This document shows positions 59,346 to 64,000 of a stretch of DNA of 64,000 nucleotides, one piece after another. Within the stretch, counting starts at the first letter, position 1. The number at the start of each line of letters is the position of its first letter. This DNA is from an uncultured Vampirovibrio sp. (GTDB taxonomy: Bacteria > Cyanobacteriota > Vampirovibrionia > Gastranaerophilales > Gastranaerophilaceae): the NCBI GenBank assembly GCA_910584405.1, contig CAJUAL010000001.1, forward strand, positions 310,001 through 374,000, in the 5' to 3' direction. The notes beneath the pieces are model-generated. The model worked only from the letters and a program-made list of their open reading frames with translations. It was not told the origin of the DNA and made no database searches. A program made the translations under genes and the position numbers.

Positions 59346-59440
59346 GCCGGAAGCTCTGAGATATAAGGCGCAAAAAGCTACCCTTCTTAGAAGAAATGTT
59401 TTGACGAGTGACGTTAGTTCAAGACGCTTCCCGGTTTTTT
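59346..59440 (+). ncRNA. candidate small RNA 1
   Basis: A ~95-base segment starting about 7 bases after P1 with no open frame. GCCGGAAGC (59347-59355) can pair with GCTTCCCGG (59426-59434, one bulged C) as a closing stem, directly followed by six T (59435-59440). Inside, GTTTTGA (59399-59405) pairs with TCAAGAC (59419-59425). A second hairpin CAACA-TGTTG follows downstream (59443-59457). I do not recognise a known RNA family; it is not tmRNA, SRP RNA or RNase P by conserved motifs. Confidence 0.5.
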
Positions 59441-59486
59441 AGCAACACCTGCTGTTGAAGTTTTCTCTTTTAGCCACATAGCAGGG

Positions 59487-59515
59487 TTGTTTTTTAATAA
59501 ATACTCGTTTATATT
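59487..59515 (+). promoter_or_regulatory. Promoter P2 of candidate small RNA 2
   Basis: TTGTTT (59487-59492), 17 bases, TATATT (59510-59515), with CACATAGCAGGG directly upstream (59475-59486), the same block as at P1 minus seven bases. Confidence 0.65.
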
Positions 59516-59520
59516 ATATT

Positions 59521-59606
59521 TAATTCCCAAGTCGGGCAAAGGAATTCTGTTTGCCTGGGTAATTGTATCCGAAGTTAGTAGTACAGGATTAGCTTGGGGA
59601 TTTTTT
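59521..59606 (+). ncRNA. candidate small RNA 2
   Basis: A ~86-base segment after P2. AATTCCCAAG (59522-59531) and CTTGGGGATT (59593-59602) form a 10-bp closing stem (one G-U), followed by a T run (59601-59606). Two internal hairpins are possible: GGCAAA/TTTGCC (about 59535-59554) and ATCC/GGAT (59567-59589). Promoter, closing stem, internal hairpins and T run are arranged as in candidate RNA 1, though the primary sequence differs. Confidence 0.5.
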
Positions 59607-59689
59607 ATTTGATCATAATATTTATATTTACTCGTAACATTAGCTCGGAAAGGATCTTATTATAGCATATTAGACGGTGTATTGTCAAC

Positions 59690-59727
59690 AAAAAGGGCTC
59701 TAGGTTGTAACCTAGAGCCCTTTTTTT
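59690..59727 (-). terminator. Strong bidirectional terminator, mainly for ctpA
   Basis: GGGCTCTAGGTT (59695-59706) and AACCTAGAGCCC (59709-59720) form a perfect 12-bp stem flanked by five A and seven T. It lies just past the ctpA stop on the minus strand and would also stop plus-strand transcription from the small-RNA region. Confidence 0.93.
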
Positions 59728-59739
59728 CTTAAATTTTTA

Positions 59740-60960
59740 TTATTTTTTTACTACGAATGTTCCGTTAGAAAGTTCTTGAGCTACTTCTATTGCTTTTTTC
59801 AGTTGAACATCATTTTTGTTTTTTATGTCTTCTTCGGTCAATTCAACCACGATATCAGGAGTTATACCTTTTTTGTGGATATCTGTGCCGTTTGGTGTCA
59901 GGTATTTTTGGATTGTAATATTTATACCTGCGTTATTCGGAAGTTTGTTAATTTCTTGAACAAGTCCCTTGCCGAATGACTGAGTTCCGATAAGAACAGC
60001 TCTTTTATTGTCTTTCATAGCACCTGAGAAGATTTCACTTGCAGATGCTGAACCTTTATTTAAGATTACGACAAGCGGTTTTTTTGTAAGTACTCCGCGT
60101 GATGCTCTGCTTGTTTCTTTGTATCCGTCACGGTCAACAGTACTAACAATTGCACCGCCGTCAAGGAACATATCGGAAATGTAAATTGCGTTACTTAACA
60201 ATCCGCCGGGATTTGAACGTAAGTCCACGATAAATGCTTTTTTATCAGGCGAATTTGTCAAAATTTGTTGAAACTCTTTAGATGCGTTTCTGCTGATAAA
60301 TGAGCTTAATCTTATATAGCCGATATCTTTTGGCATTTTGATATTATCCGGAATTTTTTGTGAAATTGATTTGATTTCTATTTCAGCACGGGTAATCGTA
60401 TAAGTTTTAGGTTCAGAATCCTTTCTTTTTACAAGTAAAGTAACCTGAGTCCCTTCTTCTCCGCGAATTTGGTCAGCGGCTTTGTCAACGGTAATCCCTT
60501 TTGTGCTTTTACCGTCGATTGCAAGAATTTCATCGTCTGCAAGAAGTCCTGCTTTTTCAGCCGGAGTATCTTCAATAGGTGCAATAACCATTAGTTTACC
60601 GTCTTTTACACCTATTTGAATCCCGATACCTTTTAAAGAACCCTTAATTGAACCTGTTTCATCTGCAAATTCTTTAGGATTTAAAAATTTTGTGTACGGG
60701 TCGTTTAAGCTTGCAACCATTGTGTCAATTGCAACATAAGCATCTTCATTTGTTTTTATGACATTGTCGTATTTGTGGCGCCATTTGCCCCAGTCTTGTT
60801 CGTTATTTGTCTGGTCAACGTATTTTGAATTGATAAGCCTCCAAACATTGTCATAAAGTTCTATAGGGGTTGATGCATGTACATTTGAGCGGATTATCCA
60901 GCCAAACATAAAGATAAATACACTTAAAAATATAATACTTTTTTTCATTAGTTTTCTCAT
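59740..60960 (-). CDS. ctpA: C-terminal processing serine protease (S41)
   Basis: The 406-residue protein has an N-terminal signal or anchor (about 7-28; IIFLSVFIFMFGWII), an N-terminal helical region, a PDZ domain (about 95-185; GIGIQIGVKDGKLMVIAPIE, AGLLADDEILAIDGK) and the S41 catalytic domain with the Ser in LNKGSASASEIFSGAM and Lys in SFGKGLVQE. It acts in the periplasm, trimming C-termini. Cyanobacterial CtpA matures photosystem D1; here, without photosynthesis, the substrate must be another envelope protein. Confidence 0.93.
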   Translation of the reverse strand: MRKLMKKSIIFLSVFIFMFGWIIRSNVHASTPIELYDNVWRLINSKYVDQTNNEQDWGKWRHKYDNVIKTNEDAYVAIDTMVASLNDPYTKFLNPKEFADETGSIKGSLKGIGIQIGVKDGKLMVIAPIEDTPAEKAGLLADDEILAIDGKSTKGITVDKAADQIRGEEGTQVTLLVKRKDSEPKTYTITRAEIEIKSISQKIPDNIKMPKDIGYIRLSSFISRNASKEFQQILTNSPDKKAFIVDLRSNPGGLLSNAIYISDMFLDGGAIVSTVDRDGYKETSRASRGVLTKKPLVVILNKGSASASEIFSGAMKDNKRAVLIGTQSFGKGLVQEINKLPNNAGINITIQKYLTPNGTDIHKKGITPDIVVELTEEDIKNKNDVQLKKAIEVAQELSNGTFVVKK

Positions 60961-61059
60961 TCTTATTTACACCTCCAATAATCCCTTCCATATAGTAGAC
61001 GAAACAATGATAAAAAAGTTTCATCTTTTTCGGAATTATTACTGAGCATATATTAACAC

Positions 61060-61096
61060 ATATAAAAAAAAATGTGAAATTTTAAATCCCACATTC
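61060..61096 (-). terminator. Terminator after thymidine kinase gene
   Basis: On the minus strand AATGTG and CACATT pair, extended by ATTT/AAAT around an A-rich loop, and are followed by a run of nine T. It lies about 20 bases after the thymidine kinase stop. Confidence 0.75.
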
Positions 61097-61114
61097 ATTT
61101 GAATATTGTATATA

Positions 61115-61732
61115 TTATTTTTTGTTAAACTGTAAAAGTTTTAATCCTAGTGCTTTTTGCTTAGCTTTAACGTCCGGCAGTTCATAACATTTAATGCATC
61201 GGGCTTCATAAGTTTCATCTCCGCCAATCATAATGAGCGGTGAATTTTTATCGGCAGGATGTCCGTCAATTAATCTTTGAGTACGTGTAGCATGTTCACA
61301 TCCGCATTTCATACAAACTGCATGAAGTTTATCAACTTTTGTTGCTATACACATTAATTCAGGCATAGAGCCAAACGGTTCAGCTTTAAAATCAAGTTCC
61401 AATCCTGTCCCAATAACCTTTTTCCCCTCATTCATAAGCTGTGTGATAACTTTTACAATGTTAGAATCAAAAAACTGTAATTCGTCAATTGCAACAACTT
61501 CAGCATCTTTTACAAAATGCATAATCTCAATTGAATGTTTAACCTTAACCGCGTCAAGCCATAATCCGTTTCTTGATTCAATATAATCACCTTTTGAACG
61601 AGTATCGACATCAGGTGAAATTACTTTAACTTTTTTCTTGGCAATAATGCATCTTCTGATTCTTCTTAAAAGCTCTTCTGTTTTACCGCAGCTCATCGGA
61701 CCTGTGATTATCTCAAAACTGTATCCGCCCAT
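61115..61732 (-). CDS. tdk: thymidine kinase
   Basis: The 205-residue salvage enzyme phosphorylates thymidine. It starts MGGYSFEIITGPMSCGKTEE (P-loop GPMSCGKT), has VVAIDELQFFDSNIVKV (Walker B, catalytic Glu), GLELDFKAEPFG and the zinc site CMKCGCEHATRTQR with a second Cys pair CIKCYEL. I chose the ATG at 61732, five bases after AAAGGG, rather than 61768; the resulting length is normal for type II thymidine kinases. Confidence 0.95.
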   Translation of the reverse strand: MGGYSFEIITGPMSCGKTEELLRRIRRCIIAKKKVKVISPDVDTRSKGDYIESRNGLWLDAVKVKHSIEIMHFVKDAEVVAIDELQFFDSNIVKVITQLMNEGKKVIGTGLELDFKAEPFGSMPELMCIATKVDKLHAVCMKCGCEHATRTQRLIDGHPADKNSPLIMIGGDETYEARCIKCYELPDVKAKQKALGLKLLQFNKK

Positions 61733-61803
61733 ATTTCCCTTTCTCCCAAAAGCATGTTCCTTAATCAATTATAAATCTTAAAAATTTAATTTGGAAGTAA
61801 TTG

Positions 61804-62604
61804 TTAATGAATGTTATAACCGAATTTTTTATCAAGAATTTTATCTTTTAATTTCTTGAAACCACTGCCGTAGAAGTATCTTAATTGTTCAGGGAACCTT
61901 TCATAAATATCTAAAAGATACATATCATGTACAATAAATTCCTTCATTAAAAATGCAATATCTTTGTTTTGAGTCCATACAACCTGAGATTCAATACGCC
62001 CAAAAACCGATTCATTATTATCTGCAAGTAAATAAATCATTCTGCTGCCTGTTTGATGTTCAATTTCAGCGGCTCCAGCATGCTTATATACAAGCCCGAA
62101 CATATATTCAAAGTTTCCGTAACCCGTGATTTTAATGTCGATTCCCCGATTATAAGCTTCTGTTATATGCGATTCAATTTGCTTAAAATCTTCAGCCCAG
62201 ATTTCAAGATAAATGGAATCACGAGCATTTTTGATAACTTCTTTTAATTTGTCGATATTGTTTTCATATCCGCAAATCGCATGAATTGGTTCGTTATAGT
62301 TTTCTTTAACTTTGGGAAGTTTCTTTTCAAGATAATCTATTGTAGAGTTGATTTTACGCTTAAATCTTTTTGTAAGTTCTTTGGGTGAAATCGGGTTATA
62401 CTTTTGAGGTTTTTCTTTTGTTGAAAAAACTATACTTTCATTTTCGAGCGATTTTAAAGCGTCATAAGCTCTTGCTTGCGGAATATCAGCCAATTGTGAA
62501 ACCTCATAACCGGTTGCAGGATACTTTTTTAACAAAGCAATATAAACTTTAGCTTCGTAAGAGTTAAACCCGAATTCTTTAAGTTTTTCAACAAGATTAT
62601 CCAT
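61804..62604 (-). CDS. TrmB-family transcriptional regulator
   Basis: The 266-residue protein has an N-terminal winged helix (about 1-75; LKEFGFNSYEAKVYIALLKK, ATGYEVSQLADIPQARAYDA) and a C-terminal PLD-like/effector-binding domain (about 110-245; IYLEIWAEDFKQIESHITEA, ITGYGNFEYMFG). TrmB-type regulators are mostly sugar-responsive and are frequent in archaea and some bacteria. The ATG at 62604 has TACAAT ending 6 bases upstream and TTTACA a further 17 bases upstream, so the mRNA is probably leaderless; the longer reading to 62658 would run through the promoter. Confidence 0.85.
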   Translation of the reverse strand: MDNLVEKLKEFGFNSYEAKVYIALLKKYPATGYEVSQLADIPQARAYDALKSLENESIVFSTKEKPQKYNPISPKELTKRFKRKINSTIDYLEKKLPKVKENYNEPIHAICGYENNIDKLKEVIKNARDSIYLEIWAEDFKQIESHITEAYNRGIDIKITGYGNFEYMFGLVYKHAGAAEIEHQTGSRMIYLLADNNESVFGRIESQVVWTQNKDIAFLMKEFIVHDMYLLDIYERFPEQLRYFYGSGFKKLKDKILDKKFGYNIH

Positions 62605-62610
62605 AAACGG

Positions 62611-62639
62611 ATTGTAACAGAGTTTTATGAATTTGTAAA
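62611..62639 (-). promoter_or_regulatory. Promoter of the TrmB-like gene, leaderless type
   Basis: On the minus strand TTTACA, 17 bases, TACAAT (62611-62616 in plus coordinates), then six bases to the ATG. Transcription would start at or next to the A of the start codon. Confidence 0.65.
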
Positions 62640-62715
62640 CTTTTGTAACTTCTGTCATTCAAATTCTAAAGATAAGATGAATAATTGCCGATAACAGAAC
62701 TAAGTAAAGATAATA

Positions 62716-62775
62716 ATGCCTAAATTTGGTAGAAAGGACAATATGAAAATTTACAAAAATAGAGGCAAACCCTAA
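62716..62775 (+). CDS. possible 19-residue basic peptide
   Basis: ATG at 62716 reads MPKFGRKDNMKIYKNRGKP to TAA at 62773. An internal ATG (62743) has an excellent AGAAAGGAC site. It is in the divergent gap between the TrmB-like gene and the large ORF at 62950. Coding status is uncertain. Confidence 0.2.
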   Translation: MPKFGRKDNMKIYKNRGKP

Positions 62776-62949
62776 TAAAAATGCACTTGCTTAATATTTC
62801 TTAATGGTGTGTATCTCTTTTGTATTGCGCATTTATATAAGAAATATGTAAAAAGTATATAAAAATTGTAAATTTTTAGTCACAAAAATTTTTTATAAAA
62901 ATAAAAAGGAATTTAATACAAGTTTTCTATAAGAAAGGATGAAGAAATT

Positions 62950-64000
62950 ATGGCAGGAGTAAATGGTGCAGGTAACAATCAAACAATAGCACAATTGCAA
63001 GCGCAGATCGCAGAACTACGTAAGCCGGAAAATGGCGGGATAGCTGCGAACCGTGCAAAGATTGAAGAATTAAATCAAAAGATTGCAGATGCCCTAACAG
63101 GCAAAGTTGACAGTAATATGGTAACGGTGACAACGGATCAAACAAGGGGCGGAGATTTGTTTGTCCGCGGAACAGATTCACATGTTGCAACAAGAGAAGA
63201 TATAGCCGCTCAGGAAAGGTATACTGACGAATCTGCAATCAAAGACGAATTTTGTAAACCAACAATGACAAAAGCAGAGTTTGAAAGATTTGAAAAAGAG
63301 TATAAAGATTTAAAAGAAGCACACGATAAAATAATAGATGAGCAAGCCAAGTTAGCTAGAGAAATGTCAGATTTGATATATAAAGGTGCATCTGAAACTT
63401 CTCCAGAATATGTTGTATTAAAGCAAAAGCAGCAGGCTGTAACAGATAAATTAAATGATCCGAAGTTTAATGATTTAGGAGATATGGCAGTTCGTGTGGA
63501 ACGAGAACGAATACGTCAACGCGGTGTTGATGGCAAAGGCGTTAAAGGTATCAGAAAAGCCGCTGAAAATAATGTTAAAAACATGACAAATGTGAACGGA
63601 GTTGTGAAAGTATGTTTAAGTGATGCAGAAAGAGATGCATATATTGAAGACCACAAGGGTGATAATCCTGCTCCAACAAAAGATAATGTAAAAGTATTAT
63701 CAAAAAAGGATTTTAGAAACCTGATGCAGGTATATCGTAATGCGCAAGATGCAATAGATGATGCAAAGACAGCATATGAAAATGAAGAATTAACAGAACA
63801 ACAATATAATGAAGTAAAAGAATATTTTTCAAAACATTTGGCAATGTTTAAAAAAGGTCCAGATGGGGAGGTAAACTTCCGTGATATAGATCAAGAAGCA
63901 GTAAAAGATGTCTTGATAGATTATTCAGGTTTTGACCATAGATTTAATATAGATGAAAGTAAACAATTTGCTAAAGAATTAAATTCTAAAAAAGGTCAAA
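62950..64000 (+). CDS. hypothetical coiled-coil protein, 3' end beyond window
   Basis: An ATG at 62950 follows AAAGGA and the frame stays open to the window edge (350 codons, no stop). The protein starts MAGVNGAGNNQTIAQLQAQI and is rich in Lys, Glu, Asp, Gln and Ala with heptad-like stretches (about 12-55 and 105-150), for example EYKDLKEAHDKIIDEQAKLA. No signal peptide, membrane helix or known domain is visible. A-rich codon use is stronger than in neighbouring genes. It may be a large structural or secreted effector-like protein; I cannot say which. Confidence 0.7.
   Translation, partial: MAGVNGAGNNQTIAQLQAQIAELRKPENGGIAANRAKIEELNQKIADALTGKVDSNMVTVTTDQTRGGDLFVRGTDSHVATREDIAAQERYTDESAIKDEFCKPTMTKAEFERFEKEYKDLKEAHDKIIDEQAKLAREMSDLIYKGASETSPEYVVLKQKQQAVTDKLNDPKFNDLGDMAVRVERERIRQRGVDGKGVKGIRKAAENNVKNMTNVNGVVKVCLSDAERDAYIEDHKGDNPAPTKDNVKVLSKKDFRNLMQVYRNAQDAIDDAKTAYENEELTEQQYNEVKEYFSKHLAMFKKGPDGEVNFRDIDQEAVKDVLIDYSGFDHRFNIDESKQFAKELNSKKGQ

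Noticed and set aside
59291..59606. 6S RNA, tmRNA, SRP RNA, RNase P RNA or a riboswitch
   Set aside because: The conserved motifs of these RNAs are not seen, lengths do not fit 6S or RNase P, and the elements end in their own T runs rather than leading into a plus-strand gene.
62948..63238. Minus-strand 96-codon frame
   Set aside because: It is antisense to the long plus-strand ORF from 62950, which has a ribosome binding site and 350 open codons.

Overview
The window (low GC, dense, short intergenic gaps) most likely comes from a gut-type, non-photosynthetic relative of Cyanobacteria, i.e. the Gastranaerophilales/Vampirovibrionia (Melainabacteria). Two lines point there. The ribosomal block runs infA-rpmJ-rpsM-rpsK-(rpsD)-rpoA-rplQ-truA-rplM-rpsI, and the rpoA-rplQ-truA-rplM-rpsI tail is the cyanobacterial arrangement. 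The window also carries seven separate type IV pilin-like/pseudopilin genes with a near-identical FTLAEV/TLITLGI amino terminus, a hallmark of that lineage as I know it. No photosynthesis gene, tRNA, rRNA, CRISPR array or transposase is visible.

Layout. 1-4.8 kb: ABC ATPase, degenerate histidine kinase, PerR-like regulator with rubredoxin, metallopeptidase-like protein. 4.9-10.8 kb: one co-directional run with GAF/HD-GYP protein, TPR protein, two LuxR-type response regulators (the second has Glu at the phosphorylation site), pentapeptide protein and dapB. 10.8-20.1 kb: a pilin-like gene with a poly-G tract, tgt, ndk, a 5'-nucleotidase-like enzyme, uvrC, UPF0210 and a ZorA/ZorB-like membrane motor pair. 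20.2-21.4 kb: bioY and rimI. 22.7-28.4 kb: ribosomal protein/RNA polymerase operon, invaded by a ~95-140 bp repeat (family C), one copy lying in frame inside truA. 28.5-43.5 kb: assorted housekeeping genes (aminopeptidase, lspA, rluD-like, pnp, omega-like, glgA) mixed with pilin-like genes and palindromic repeats. 43.5-58.9 kb: two large ATPase/TPR signalling proteins, ruvB, L,D-transpeptidase, recG, rsmG and a CHASE2-GGDEF protein. 59-64 kb: two tandem candidate small RNAs, a C-terminal processing protease, thymidine kinase, a TrmB-like regulator and a coiled-coil ORF running off the window.

The most interesting organisation concerns the pilin-like genes. Five of the seven are each divergently paired with a small helix-turn-helix gene, and all five small HTH genes in the window are in such pairs. 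The remaining two belong to a different pilin subfamily; each has a good ribosome binding site and ATG followed by a run of 8 or 9 G, and in each a one-base change in the run would join that start to the pilin frame. This looks like a surface-pilin repertoire switched by two mechanisms: dedicated repressors/activators and slipped-strand phase variation.

Other notable structure: three families of dispersed palindromic repeats (A, B, C), a DUF559 nuclease gene sitting between inverted family-B repeats, a nested insertion inside a family-A repeat, and several genes whose -10 box lies 6-7 bases before the ATG, suggesting leaderless mRNAs. All functional calls are from reading translated sequence and family knowledge; no database search was run.
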